DNA of 64,000 nucleotides, from assembly GCA_947359465.1 (NCBI GenBank), contig OX375879.1:119056557-119120556 (forward strand). The letters are read 5' to 3'. The notes below the pieces were generated by a model. It was given only the letters and a program-made list of their open reading frames with translations, was not told the DNA's origin and did no database searches. This DNA is from Metellina segmentata. Its lineage: Eukaryota > Arthropoda > Arachnida > Araneae > Tetragnathidae. Shown one piece after another: positions 22,405 to 34,993 of this stretch. Position 1 is the stretch's first letter. Each line of letters begins with the position of its first letter. The translations under genes were made by a program, and so were the position numbers.

Positions 22405-22987
22405 ATGCCCACTTGTTCTACTTTTGGCTGTACGAATAGCTCAAAAACCGGATTCAAATTGTGTATCGTTAACCACTAGGAAAACAAAAATGATTGAAAT
22501 ACGAACAGAAATAATAGAATTGCAACTGCCAGAAAGTGAAGAAAATTCACTATTTTATTTATGTGGATGTATTGCTAACATTGTTTTAACTAGAAGCAAA
22601 CTTTGTTTCCTATGTATAAATAATTTATGTAATAATAGCTGTGTTACTGCCAAACAAATATTTTCAAAAATGAAATAATTCAAAAAATATATGAACAGTT
22701 TAGTTCATGTTTCTGAAGAAGTATATAACATTTTACTTCATTTGGAAAATCTTTTCAGGGCAAATGAAAAGAAAGTTCTAAAGGCAAAATTAGATATAAA
22801 AACATTAAAAACTCTATTATTAATTTCTGTTATGGAGCATTTTAAAAATGCCCTTCAATGTTGTAACTTAATGTTTAAAATTGTAAATATTTTTGTTAAT
22901 CAAAGAGTGTATTTTTTAATTAAAATAAAAATAGAGCATTTCAACAAAGAAAATTTAAAAAATGTTCTAGCAAGACCATTGGCATGA
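22405..22987 (+). pseudogene. P-element/THAP9-type transposase remnant
   Basis: An ATG at 22405 starts MPTCSTFGCTNSSKTGFKL, the first zinc-ligand half of a THAP DNA-binding domain (Cys-x4-Cys). It stops at 22477-22479. An overlapping frame then gives ESEENSLFYLCGCIANIVL with Cys pairs (KLCFLC). 22691-22987 gives HVSEEVYNILLHLENLFRANE and FVNQRVYFLIK, which resemble the C-terminal end of P transposases. The central catalytic part is missing, so this is an internally deleted copy. Full-length proteins are about 700-900 residues. Confidence 0.65.
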
Positions 22988-23740
22988 GAATTGCCGCTTC
23001 AGAGATTAAGTAATTTCAAAGTATTTTGCCTGCTAATAGCTTTTAGGTATTGTGGATTATTATTATTTGTAAAATGTTCACTTGTTTCTTTAATTATTAT
23101 TATTAAATAAAATATGAAATTTCTCTTATAGTTTCTGTGGCTTTATCAATATTCATAGATGATTTATTATTGCATTCATTACTGGTGTCTTAAATATCTA
23201 TTACAAGATAATGTCCAACTAGAAATTTATAATTAACTAGCAAAATACTCGACCTTACTCGGTTTGAATTGGTTTACTCTAGATTGAAGAGATAATCAAA
23301 ATATATAATGACTTACGTTTTTTGTAGAATAAAAATTTATTTTAACACCTTTCGCCATCTTTATATTTTCTACAACTTACTTTGGACACAAATCCTACAC
23401 ATGCATATTCATTCATGTCATACATTTCACATACATCGCACAATTGCTGTATGACAAAGCTTCAAAATGACGAAAGGTGATACTGAGGTTACTACTATAA
23501 AAGACGATTTTGAGGGAGGTTTGGAATTCCCTTTCTTAAGTTCTTTTCATGTTTAACTCAATTCATTATAATTACGATTTACGGCGAGTGCTCTTGCACT
23601 CATAGTCAACAAAACAATATATTTTTATTTGTGGCACTCTTGCCTCCAGTATGCGACATTGTGAAATTTTGCAATCTTCTCCTGTCATTATTACAACGAA
23701 TTTTTTAATGTTGGAAAAAGTTATAGTTTGGATTTTTAAA

Positions 23741-23840
23741 CATTATTATTCTTTCAATAACGGCATTATTCTTTAAAAAACGGCATTATTCTTTAAATAA
23801 CGGCATTATTCTTTAAATAACGGCATTATTCTTTCAATAA
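23741..23840. repeat. 20-bp minisatellite
   Basis: Five contiguous copies of a 20-bp unit, CGGCATTATTCTTTAAATAA, with one to four substitutions each. Part of the Helitron interior. Confidence 0.92.
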
Positions 23841-24696
23841 TGACATAACTACACTTAAAATTTATAATGACTTACCTAACATTTTTAAGTCTAATACTTT
23901 GTGGTGCTGTTGCGTGTGATGAGAAGAAAAACACATTTATTAAAATAATAAATATTTAAAACAGAAAACAGTGAAATAGAACAAAATAAAAGATGTCGGA
24001 AAAATTGTTATAAAGATATTAACTTGTGATTCATTTTTATCTCTTGATCTCGCACAGTTGCCACAAGTTACAACTAAAAGTGCACACAATTTAGAACTGT
24101 GAAATTAATTCAGAGCGAAAGAAACAGAAAACATCACTGCTCAAGCGATCTTGTTCATTCTCGTTTCGTTGAAAAATATCGTCTGTCTCAAATATTCCGA
24201 AATCGTTTTCATTGCGCAAAGAACAAAAATAAGACTCGAAATAAATGAAGTATCAGAGCTGAAATTCCATTAAAAAATATAATTTTTTGAAGAATAATTA
24301 CTTTTTCAGCAGTACTGGTAAAGCAATCGAAGTAATCGTAATATTCAATAGACATTCCAATTTTTTCAAAACTACCAAATTATGGTTGATTTAAGTATAC
24401 TTACTCAGGTGTTTTAGCATGAAACTCATCTAAATATAACAATAAAGAAATGTTTAATATTGCATTCACTGAATTAATAGATAATGTATAAAATAAAATA
24501 CACTGCAATCAAATATCTGGAATACAATTCATGTGAGGCATACACAAACACACAAACAGAAAATCGAGCATAGAACAGAAAGACGGACAGACAGACTTTC
24601 GGAACCAATTCCACTCACTAAATGAAGATAAGTACTCACTGTATGCAAATTTCCATGAAAATATCTTAAACCGCGTGGACGTGTATAGGTCACAAC

Positions 24697-24737
24697 ATAC
24701 ATACAGACAGACAGATAGACGGACAGACAGACAGACA
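24697..24737. repeat. GACA-rich simple repeat
   Basis: Runs of CAGA/GACA (ACAGACAGACAGATAGACGG). Such runs are frequent in this Helitron group. Minus-strand open frames across it, rich in S-V-C-L, are by-products. Confidence 0.85.
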
Positions 24738-25410
24738 CCAAACGAGAAAAGGGCGGATTCGGCATCAGAAGGGTCCAAAACGGATAGAAAACTTGAAATG
24801 GGTCGAAAATATTGAATGTACAAACAAACACTCCATTCTTATTTATATAGATGTTAGAATGTATGACTTTAATTTGAATTTAATTTTAAAGAAACTTATG
24901 GGTTGGTATAATTTTGTGTATTTTGATGCACATAATTGTAAATTAAAAAAGAATCATGACTAAACAGTATATAATATTAATTATTCATGGTAAAAATATA
25001 TTATTTGGGGTTTAAGAAATGAATTATTCGTGCTAAAAATTTATTACTCAGGATTAAAGAAATGCAATTATTGCTAAATTTACAAGCAAATCTATCATTT
25101 TGGCTGCTACACGCTACAAAACGCGAACCCATTTTAGAATCGAGGGTTTGAGCTTTTTTACTTCCTTACAAATCAAGTTTCAAAAATCAGTCAGTAAGTC
25201 CTTTATGCTTTAAAAGAATGAATTTTTATGCATTTAATTTATTAAGGATATATTTAACAGTCATTAAACATTTGTAAAGTCCACATTCAAGAAGCGAAAC
25301 TCCGTTTTTCCCCATTAGAAACATTGGGAGAAAGTTACGTTCGTCCCCAAAATGGCGGACGATTGAGCTTGTCGCTACTTAAGCTACGGATCCAGGGCTT
25401 TAGTTTAGCC

Positions 25411-25857
25411 GTGTTTCAGTTTGCTGATTCTTTCGGCCGTTTCGAATACGAAGGTAGAAAACGATATTCTGCCGCTCCGTATGCATAGGGTTAACGTTGA
25501 GTGAAAATCAACTTGATCCATGCGTTCTCTTGATCTCTCCATTCTCGTCTTATTCCAGAATCCGAAAATAAAACCGGTCTCTTGAGGCCGCCCTCAGATC
25601 TGGTATGGAGGATGTTATCACCTTTTTAAGTGACCGCTGGCATCGATCAACATTTACGAGCTGTCAGCGTGTGACCTCCTAGAGTGTTCCTCCTTTTGTT
25701 TGACCCTGTCGACCGGTGATATCTCTCTAGCTTCAAATGATATGCCACACAATACTAGGATAGGAAACCGTCAGTCGTAAATGCCACTCAAGGTTCTATC
25801 GCTCAAGTTAGGTAATTAGGTAAGAGGGGTCGGATATGAGTAGTGGGGATTGACGTG
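25411..25857. other. No gene seen
   Basis: More balanced base composition than the surroundings (for example around 25500-25730), with no open frame or repeat boundary I can assign. It could be an old LTR or exon remnant. Confidence 0.35.
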
Positions 25858-25925
25858 TTCTGGAATCTTTCAAAAGTTATGATGTCTTTTGGAATATCGT
25901 CGATCCATGATATGTTTTGAAATAT
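25858..25925 (-). repeat. Copy A of a coding-like motif
   Basis: The minus strand reads a segment encoding SWIDDIPKDIITFERFQNTS. It is the inverted counterpart of 47060-47110 and partly of 38065-38107. The three copies keep the frame and make mostly conservative changes. The family is unknown. It lies just outside the gypsy array's left end. Confidence 0.55.
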
Positions 25926-25950
25926 GTTTTGAACAGGAGATAGAGGATAG

Positions 25951-26213
25951 TATAGTATCTTGGGAGTAGCAAGTACTATGAATAGAAATACTGAGAAATA
26001 CTCTCATACAAGTGAAGAAGGAACTTTTATTATCTTAATGCTAGTGCAAGTAATTTATATACATATCCAGATTAGACATTCTTACTCTGTGATAATCTAT
26101 ATTGAGTTGAGTTGTGCTTAGACAGTTACAGTTAAGATTTACAAGTAATTAATTATGGATATCAAATATAAACAATTTATTGAACTAAATATATTAATAA
26201 CTAAGATATTATA
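25951..26213 (-). repeat. LTR 1 of the gypsy array
   Basis: 263 bp. On the minus strand it runs TATAATATCTT...AAGATACTATA, so its ends form an imperfect inverted repeat but are TA...TA rather than TG...CA. It carries one visible difference from LTR 2 (AGTACTATG against AGAACTATG). Confidence 0.88.
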
Positions 26214-26265
26214 ATACCTCCTTTTTTTAAAAAGGCATTAAAATCACAAATACAAAATTAAATAT

Positions 26266-29200
26266 TTATAGATCAAGTCTATCTGGCTTCTTTCTGATTC
26301 GCGTTGGATAACGTCTGCTTGGAATATCTGCAACAAGAGTATCCTCATTTGCCCTTTCTGTAGGAAGATCAGCAGACTGTTCACTTTCAGGAGTGGGAGA
26401 CCGGTAATCATGTTGGAGTTCTGTATCTGTCATGGTGATGGAAGTAGGTTGATCATAAGCTGGAGGTGTGACTGGTGAATCAACAGAAATGAAATCATCT
26501 CGATGTTCAGGGATTGAAGAGCTAGCTGGACGGATCTGATCCATGTGTGCAAGATACTTCTTGTTGCTTATTTCAACCAACCAAGTCTTGGGACCCTTGG
26601 GCTTAATTAGTTTGCCACGAATCCATCTGTTAGAAGGATCTCTATGGGATTTCACCCAAACGTCTTGACCACAGGATAAACTCTTGGTACTGGTGTGAGA
26701 TCTGTCAAAGTATTGTTTTTGACATCTTTGCTTCTTTTCAACATGCCTTGCTGTAGATGGATGCAGTAACTCTAAGACCGTCCTAATGGGACGACTAAGG
26801 AAAAGCTCTGCCGGAGACGAGCCTGTTGTAGAATGAGGTGAAGATCTGTATTTAAGTAAAACTATATTCACTTTGGCAGTTACTGTACTACCATCATTGG
26901 AGTCTAATTGCATTTTACTAAGTGAATGTTTAAAAGTATGAATGGTACGTTCAGCTTGACCATTTGATTGGGGATGATACGCTGGAATGAGCGTCTGTAG
27001 AACTCCCAAGGATTTTAGAAAGAACCTGAATTCTCTGGAAATGAATTGAGGTCCATTGTCAGAAACAACTTCTAGTGGTAGTCCATATCTGGCAAACAGT
27101 TGTTGCAATACAGCAATTGTGCTTGCTGCTGATGTAGACGACATCTTTGCCACTTCTAACCACTTTGAATGACTATCCACAACAACAAGGTAGTCAATTT
27201 GGTCTTTCTGAGCAAAATCCAAGTGAATACGATCCCACGGTCCCTTTGGCCAGACCCATGATTGCATTGGTGTAACTGGAGGAGATTTGGCAACAATTTG
27301 GCAAGCTTCGCAATTAGCAGACATGTTTTCAATATCTTGGTCTAAATTAGGCCACCAAAAATGACTTCTAGCAACTGCTTTCATTTTCACAATTCCTGGG
27401 TGAGTATCATGAAGCAGTTCTAGCAAGTGCTTTCTATAGGCATTGGGAATCACTACTCTCATGCCCCATAATTCACAATTCCTATCAACAGATAATTCAT
27501 CTTTTCTGGAGAAATATGGCTTCAAATCAGGATTTTCAATTTTGTATGGAAAACCATTCTGAACATATTTAATCACGCTTCCCAAAATTTTATCATTTCT
27601 AGATGCACTAGCAATGTCATCAGAAGTTACAGGTAACTCTGACAGATGGGAAATCTTGTAAATGTCCGATGGGTACAAGTCTCTACTTACGTCTTCATTA
27701 GGCAATCTTGAAAGAGAATCAGCATTCTGATGTGTAACACCTATTTTATACTTAATGGTGTAGTTATGGGATGACAAGAGCAATGCCCACCTCTGTAAGC
27801 GAGCAGCAGCCATGGTTGGTACTGCCTTAGTAGGAGAAAATATTGTAACCAAATGTTGATGATCAGTGAAAAGTACAAAATTTCTTCCATACAGATACTG
27901 GTGAAATTTCTTGCAAGCAAAAATTATTGCTAGGGCTTCTTTTTAAGTTTGCGAGTAGTTGACTTCAGCCTTTGATAATGTCCGAGAGGCATAGGCTATA
28001 GGTTTTTCTTCACCATTTACAATGTGTGATAAAACGGCACCCAAACCAACAGGCGAAGCGTCACAAGATACTTGCAAAGGATTATTTTCGTTATAGTGAA
28101 CCAATACTGCATCAGATGTTAGAAGTTGTTTACACTGTTCAAATACATTGTGGCATTCTTCAGACCATGTCCAGGGAACATTTTTGTTTAGAAGGTTGTA
28201 CAAAGGAGACAATAAAGTAGATGAATTTCTTATAAATTTAGAGTAATAGTTCAGTAAACCCAAAAATGACTTAAGTTGAGACACATTTTCTGGGGTTTTG
28301 ATCTTCTTAATTGCTTCTAGCTTCTCTTGGGTTGGATGAATACCACTTTCATCAATAATATGGCCTAAAAACTCAACACTACTTTTAAAAAATTGACACT
28401 TATCTGCATTTAGTTTTGCATTATACTTTTGCAGTCTTGTCATTACAGTCTCCAATGTAGAAAAATGTTCTACTTCAGTAGCAGCTGAGATAAAAATATC
28501 ATCTTGGAAGCATATAACTCTAGGTATACCTTGTAATATTTGCTCCATGACTGATTGAAAAATTGCTGCGGCTACAGATATACCATACATCAATCTACTT
28601 GGGCGAACCAAACCCATGGGTGTATTGAGAGTTAATAACTCTTGAGAGTCAGCATCCAACTCAATCTGTTGGTATGCCTTGTGACAGGTCTAATTTACTA
28701 AAATGTTTGCCTCCTCTCAAAGTAGCAAAGAGATCTTGCTGAGTAGGAAGAGGATATTGGTTTGGGTCAAGGTACTTATTTACAGTTACCTTAAAATCGC
28801 CACACAACCTCACAGCATTATTTTTCTTCGGTACCACACCAACAGGTGTTGACCACTTAGAATGTTCAACAAATTGCCAAATATTATTCTTCACCAATCT
28901 TTTAATTTCATCAGAAACAGATTTTTTTAAAGCATACGGAACAGGCCTAGCTTTGCAAAAAACAGGTTGACAATTTTCTTTCATTTTAAGAACAGCCTTA
29001 AAGTATTTAATCGGTTGATCACTTACTTGAAAAATATCTGTGTACTTTTTCTTGAGTGCTTCAACACTGTTGACACACGTTGAGGACACCGAAAATATCT
29101 CATTCCAATTTAACTTGAACACTGATAACCAATTCTTTCCAAAGAGAGCAGGTCGATCACCTTTAACAATAATTAGTGGTAACGAATGACTTTGTTTGTT

Positions 29201-29548
29201 GCACTGCACTTCAACGAGTAATTCTCCAACAACTGGGATTTCGTTTTCGCTGTAGTCTTTCAATCTGGTTGATGATGGCACAGTTTCAGTTCCGGGTAAA
29301 TTGTTTTTCACCCACACTTCAGATACTATTGAAACATCAGCTGCAGTGTCTAGTTCCATGTCTAACTGTTTGTGATTAGCAATAACAGGAACAATGTATT
29401 TTTTTCTGCCTGAAACTTGATTTATGGAGTTCACGGCATAAAGGGAAGCCTCAGAGTCACATTCAACCTTTCCTACCTTTTTTGTAGATGAGCCTTTGTG
29501 TTTGCTCATGCAGACAGGTGAGATATGTCCACTTTTTCCACAAGCATG
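26266..29548 (-). pseudogene. gypsy pol, array copy 1
   Basis: Minus-strand pol in three open segments. 28661-29509 holds the aspartic protease (ELDTAADVSIVS) and the front of the reverse transcriptase (KLDLSQ). A 1-bp insertion shifts the frame there. 27943-28659 holds the catalytic FQDDIFIS and the RNase H start CDASPVGLG. A TAA replaces a Glu codon at 27943-27945. 26266-27852 holds the RNase H end, the integrase zinc finger (HPGIVKMKAV...CEACQ), the DDE core (HLDFAQ, SDNGPQFIS, SNGQAERTIH) and the C-terminal VWVKSHRDPSNRW segment. It cannot give full-length Pol. Confidence 0.92.
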
Positions 29549-30250
29549 TCAGGTCGCAGATTTGTACTTGCACTTGGCAGAATCATGAGCAGCCCCACAT
29601 CGGTAGCATTTGGAAAACTTCTTACACTGTTTATTCGAAGAAGCGTTTCTTGATGGCTGATGATATTTCTTTGACATATCTGAAGAGCTCTGACGGATTT
29701 TGTTGATGGCCGGTGTAAGTGTCTTCATATTTGCAGCATCGCTTTCAGCTATTTCTATGGCGACAGCCGTTTCCACCGCATCCGATAGATTCAGAGCTTT
29801 CTTTGCCAGGAGTCTCTTTTGGATATTTTCGTTGCACAATCCACAGACGAAACGATCCCTCAGTGCTTCATCGAGAAACGCACCGAACTCGCATGTAGAC
29901 GCCAACCTTGTCAGTTCTACTAAATATTGAGAAACTGATTCCCCAGCTGTCTGGTTCCGCCGATGGAAACGGAAACGCTCCGCAATGATGATTGGAGCAG
30001 GTTTGAAATGCTGTTTTAGTATATCCGTCAATTCAGCATACGAGCATTCTTTCGGGGACTTCGGAAGTAGCAAATTCCGTAGAAGTTTGTAGGTATTTGA
30101 TCCAATAGCTGATATAAATACAGACACCTTCTTGCCGTCTTCGATATCATTTGCGAGGAAAAAATGTTCCAGTTGTTCAACGTATAGATTAAAATTGTCC
30201 GACTCCACGTCAAACGAATGCAACGCGCCGATTAGGCCTAACCTGCTCAT
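29549..30250 (-). pseudogene. gypsy gag, array copy 1
   Basis: A 233-codon Gag from ATG at 30250. It has a capsid-like domain (NLYVEQLEHFFLANDIEDGK, then AERFRFHRRNQTAGESVSQY) and one zinc knuckle (CYRCGAAHDSAKC). It stops at a TGA exactly where a second knuckle's first Cys would be. The same frame continues after the stop into ACGKSGHISPVC and protease, so gag and pol were probably one frame. Confidence 0.88.
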
Positions 30251-30302
30251 GGTGAAACAGAACTGAATTTATAGCATTTACAAATTTTTGAGTTCGAATT
30301 AT

Positions 30303-30313
30303 CCTCGTCGCCA
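30303..30313 (-). promoter_or_regulatory. gypsy primer-binding site
   Basis: On the minus strand TGGCGACGAGG lies one base inside the LTR end. It is complementary to the 3' end of a tRNA-Ser (GCT) carrying acceptor GACGAGG plus CCA. It primes minus-strand DNA synthesis in active relatives. The same site is at 34667-34677 and 59755-59765. Confidence 0.7.
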
Positions 30314-30314
30314 C

Positions 30315-30577
30315 TATAGTATCTTGGGAGTAGCAAGAACTATGAATAGAAATACTGAGAAATACTCTCATACAAGTGAAGAAGGAACTTTTATTATCTT
30401 AATGCTAGTGCAAGTAATTTATATACATATCCAGATTAGACATTCTTACTCTGTGATAATCTATATTGAGTTGAGTTGTGCTTAGACAGTTACAGTTAAG
30501 ATTTACAAGTAATTAATTATGGATATCAAATATAAACAATTTATTGAACTAAATATATTAATAACTAAGATATTATA
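30315..30577 (-). repeat. LTR 2 of the gypsy array (shared)
   Basis: 263 bp, serving at once as 5' LTR of copy 1 and 3' LTR of copy 2. Flanked on one side by the primer-binding site and on the other by the purine tract AAAAAAAGGAGG (minus strand). Confidence 0.9.
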
Positions 30578-30629
30578 ATACCTCCTTTTTTTAAAAAGGC
30601 ATTAAAATCACAAATACAAAATTAAATAT

Positions 30630-33600
30630 TTATAGATCAAGTCTATCTGGCTTCTTTCTGATTCGCGTTGGATAACGTCTGCTTGGAATATCTGCAACAA
30701 GAGTATCCTCATTTGCCCTTTCTGTAGGAAGATCAGCAGACTGTTCACTTTCAGGAGTGGGAGACCGGTAATCATGTTGGAGTTCTGTATCTGTCATGGT
30801 GATGGAAGTAGGTTGATCATAAGCTGGAGGTGTGACTGGTGAATCAACAGAAATGAAATCATCTCGATGTTCAGGGATTGAAGAGCTAGCTGGACGGATC
30901 TGATCCATGTGTGCAAGATACTTCTTGTTGCTTATTTCAACCAACCAAGTCTTGGGACCCTTGGGCTTAATTAGTTTGCCACGAATCCATCTGTTAGAAG
31001 GATCTCTATGGGATTTCACCCAAACGTCTTGACCACAGGATAAACTCTTGGTACTGGTGTGAGATCTGTCAAAGTATTGTTTTTGACATCTTTGCTTCTT
31101 TTCAACATGCCTTGCTGTAGATGGATGCAGTAACTCTAAGACCGTCCTAATGGGACGACTAAGGAAAAGCTCTGCCGGAGACGAGCCTGTTGTAGAATGA
31201 GGTGAAGATCTGTATTTAAGTAAAACTATATTCACTTTGGCAGTTACTGTACTACCATCATTGGAGTCTAATTGCATTTTACTAAGTGAATGTTTAAAAG
31301 TATGAATGGTACGTTCAGCTTGACCATTTGATTGGGGATGATACGCTGGAATGAGCGTCTGTAGAACTCCCAAGGATTTTAGAAAGAACCTGAATTCTCT
31401 GGAAATGAATTGAGGTCCATTGTCAGAAACAACTTCTAGTGGTAGTCCATATCTGGCAAACAGTTGTTGCAATACAGCAATTGTGCTTGCTGCTGATGTA
31501 GACGACATCTTTGCCACTTCTAACCACTTTGAATGACTATCCACAACAACAAGGTAGTCAATTTGGTCTTTCTGAGCAAAATCCAAGTGAATACGATCCC
31601 ACGGTCCCTTTGGCCAGACCCATGATTGCATTGGTGTAACTGGAGGAGATTTGGCAACAATTTGGCAAGCTTCGCAATTAGCAGACATGTTTTCAATATC
31701 TTGGTCTAAATTAGGCCACCAAAAATGACTTCTAGCAACTGCTTTCATTTTCACAATTCCTGGGTGAGTATCATGAAGCAGTTCTAGCAAGTGCTTTCTA
31801 TAGGCATTGGGAATCACTACTCTCATGCCCCATAATTCACAATTCCTATCAACAGATAATTCATCTTTTCTGGAGAAATATGGCTTCAAATCAGGATTAT
31901 CAATTTTGTATGGAAAACCATTCTGAACATATTTAATCACGCTTCCCAAAATTTTATCATTTCTAGATGCACTAGCAATGTCATCAGAAGTTACAGGTAA
32001 CTCTGACAGATGGGAAATCTTGTAAATGTCCGATGGGTACAAGTCTCTACTTACGTCTTCATTAGGCAATCTTGAAAGAGAATCAGCATTCTGATGTGTA
32101 ACACCTATTTTATACTTAATGGTGTAGTTATGGGATGACAAGAGCAATGCCCACCTCTGTAAGCGAGCAGCAGCCATGGTTGGTACTGCCTTAGTAGGAG
32201 AAAATATTGTAACCAAATGTTGATGATCAGTGAAAAGTACAAAATTTCTTCCATACAGATACTGGTGAAATTTCTTGCAAGCAAAAATTATTGCTAGGGC
32301 TTCTTTTTAAGTTTGCGAGTAGTTGACTTCAGCCTTTGATAATGTCCGAGAGGCATAGGCTATAGGTTTTTCTTCACCATTTACAATGTGTGATAAAACG
32401 GCACCCAAACCAACAGGCGAAGCGTCACAAGATACTTGCAAAGGATTATTTTCGTTATAGTGAACCAATACTGCATCAGATGTTAGAAGTTGTTTACACT
32501 GTTCAAATACATTGTGGCATTCTTCAGACCATGTCCAGGGAACATTTTTGTTTAGAAGGTTGTACAAAGGAGACAATAAAGTAGATGAATTTCTTATAAA
32601 TTTAGAGTAATAGTTCAGTAAACCCAAAAATGACTTAAGTTGAGACACATTTTCTGGGGTTTTGATCTTCTTAATTGCTTCTAGCTTCTCTTGGGTTGGA
32701 TGAATACCACTTTCATCAATAATATGGCCTAAAAACTCAACACTACTTTTAAAAAATTGACACTTATCTGCATTTAGTTTTGCATTATACTTTTGCAGTC
32801 TTGTCATTACAGTCTCCAATGTAGAAAAATGTTCTACTTCAGTAGCAGCTGAGATAAAAATATCATCTTGGAAGCATATAACTCTAGGTATACCTTGTAA
32901 TATTTGCTCCATGACTGATTGAAAAATTGCTGCGGCTACAGATATACCATACATCAATCTACTTGGGCGAACCAAACCCATGGGTGTATTGAGAGTTAAT
33001 AACTCTTGAGAGTCAGCATCCAACTCAATCTGTTGGTATGCCTTGTGACAGGTCTAATTTACTAAAATGTTTGCCTCCTCTCAAAGTAGCAAAGAGATCT
33101 TGCTGAGTAGGAAGAGGATATTGGTTTGGGTCAAGGTACTTATTTACAGTTACCTTAAAATCGCCACACAACCTCACAGCATTATTTTTCTTCGGTACCA
33201 CACCAACAGGTGTTGACCACTTAGAATGTTCAACAAATTGCCAAATATTATTCTTCACCAATCTTTTAATTTCATCAGAAACAGATTTTTTTAAAGCATA
33301 CGGAACAGGCCTAGCTTTGCAAAAAACAGGTTGACAATTTTCTTTCATTTTAAGAACAGCCTTAAAGTATTTAATCGGTTGATCACTTACTTGAAAAATA
33401 TCTGTGTACTTTTTCTTGAGTGCTTCAACACTGTTGACACACGTTGAGGACACCGAAAATATCTCATTCCAATTTAACTTGAACACTGATAACCAATTCT
33501 TTCCAAAGAGAGCAGGTCGATCACCTTTAACAATAATTAGTGGTAACGAATGACTTTGTTTGTTGCACTGCACTTCAACGAGTAATTCTCCAACAACTGG

Positions 33601-33912
33601 GATTTCGTTTTCGCTGTAGTCTTTCAATCTGGTTGATGATGGCACAGTTTCAGTTCCGGGTAAATTGTTTTTCACCCACACTTCAGATACTATTGAAACA
33701 TCAGCTGCAGTGTCTAGTTCCATGTCTAACTGTTTGTGATTAGCAATAACAGGAACAATGTATTTTTTTCTGCCTGAAACTTGATTTATGGAGTTCACGG
33801 CATAAAGGGAAGCCTCAGAGTCACATTCAACCTTTCCTACCTTTTTTGTAGATGAGCCTTTGTGTTTGCTCATGCAGACAGGTGAGATATGTCCACTTTT
33901 TCCACAAGCATG
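30630..33912 (-). pseudogene. gypsy pol, array copy 2
   Basis: Almost identical to copy 1, including the same 1-bp insertion after KLDLSQ, the same TAA for Glu (32307-32309) and the same unusual residues (NCELWG, VNIVLLKY). The one amino-acid change I noticed is Asp for Glu in YKIDNPDLKP. Domains in order: protease, reverse transcriptase (FQDDIFIS), RNase H, integrase. Confidence 0.92.
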
Positions 33913-34614
33913 TCAGGTCGCAGATTTGTACTTGCACTTGGCAGAATCATGAGCAGCCCCACATCGGTAGCATTTGGAAAACTTCTTACACTGTTTATTC
34001 GAAGAAGCGTTTCTTGATGGCTGATGATATTTCTTTGACATATCTGAAGAGCTCTGACGGATTTTGTTGATGGCCGGTGTAAGTGTCTTCATATTTGCAG
34101 CATCGCTTTCAGCTATTTCTATGGCGACAGCCGTTTCCACCGCATCCGATAGATTCAGAGCTTTCTTTGCCAGGAGTCTCTTTTGGATATTTTCGTTGCA
34201 CAATCCACAGACGAAACGATCCCTCAGTGCTTCATCGAGAAACGCACCGAACTCGCATGTAGACGCCAACCTTGTCAGTTCTACTAAATATTGAGAAACT
34301 GATTCCCCAGCTGTCTGGTTCCGCCGATGGAAACGGAAACGCTCCGCAATGATGATTGGAGCAGGTTTGAAATGCTGTTTTAGTATATCCGTCAATTCAG
34401 CATACGAGCATTCTTTCGGGGACTTCGGAAGTAGCAAATTCCGTAGAAGTTTGTAGGTATTTGATCCAATAGCTGATATAAATACAGACACCTTCTTGCC
34501 GTCTTCGATATCATTTGCGAGGAAAAAATGTTCCAGTTGTTCAACGTATAGATTAAAATTGTCCGACTCCACGTCAAACGAATGCAACGCGCCGATTAGG
34601 CCTAACCTGCTCAT
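33913..34614 (-). pseudogene. gypsy gag, array copy 2
   Basis: 233 codons, identical at protein level to copy 1, with one CYRCGAAHDSAKC zinc knuckle and the same TGA in the second knuckle. Confidence 0.88.
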
Positions 34615-34678
34615 GGTGAAACAGAACTGAATTTATAGCATTTACAAATTTTTGAGTTCGAATTATCCTCGTCGCCAC

Positions 34679-34941
34679 TATAGTATCTTGGGAGTAGCAA
34701 GAACTATGAATAGAAATACTGAGAAATACTCTCATACAAGTGAAGAAGGAACTTTTATTATCTTAATGCTAGTGCAAGTAATTTATATACATATCCAGAT
34801 TAGACATTCTTACTCTGTGATAATCTATATTGAGTTGAGTTGTGCTTAGACAGTTACAGTTAAGATTTACAAGTAATTAATTATGGATATCAAATATAAA
34901 CAATTTATTGAACTAAATATATTAATAACTAAGATATTATA
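34679..34941 (-). repeat. LTR 3 of the gypsy array (shared)
   Basis: 263 bp, 4364 bp after LTR 2, shared between copies 2 and 3. Confidence 0.9.
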
Positions 34942-34993
34942 ATACCTCCTTTTTTTAAAAAGGCATTAAAATCACAAATACAAAATTAAATAT

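Larger units (their letters stand above)
23237..24851 (-). mobile_element. Non-autonomous Helitron
   Basis: A 1615-bp minus-strand element. The 5' end reads TCTATATAAATAAGAATGG after host A (minus strand, at 24851), followed by the GTGTTTGTTTGT motif frequent in this group. The 3' end reads ...TATTTTGCTAG before host T (23237-23240). It contains a CAGA/GACA simple repeat at 24697-24737 and a 20-bp minisatellite at 23741-23840. The 3' hairpin is decayed. It lies inside the P-type element. Confidence 0.78.
22172..25402. mobile_element. P-type (THAP) DNA transposon, defective
   Basis: TIRs TAAAGCCCTGGAT (22172-22184) and ATCCAGGGCTTTA (25390-25402) are perfect. They are flanked by the 8-bp duplication GTTTAGCC (22164-22171 and 25403-25410). 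A sub-terminal inverted match (CTTAAGTAGCGACA and CGCCATTTTGGGGA) extends the ends to about 115 bp. The interior has a THAP zinc-finger start and P-transposase C-terminal blocks, then 2 kb of non-coding DNA and a nested Helitron. P elements make 8-bp duplications, which fits. Confidence 0.88.

Noticed and set aside
23741..23840. Evenly spaced direct repeats, possible CRISPR
   Set aside because: Contiguous 20-bp tandem units with no spacers, in a eukaryotic transposon.
24509..24831. Two overlapping minus-strand frames of about 100 codons
   Set aside because: Products of the GACA-rich simple repeat inside a Helitron.
28026..28220. Plus-strand 64-codon frame repeated in each gypsy copy
   Set aside because: Antisense shadow of the reverse transcriptase/RNase H region.
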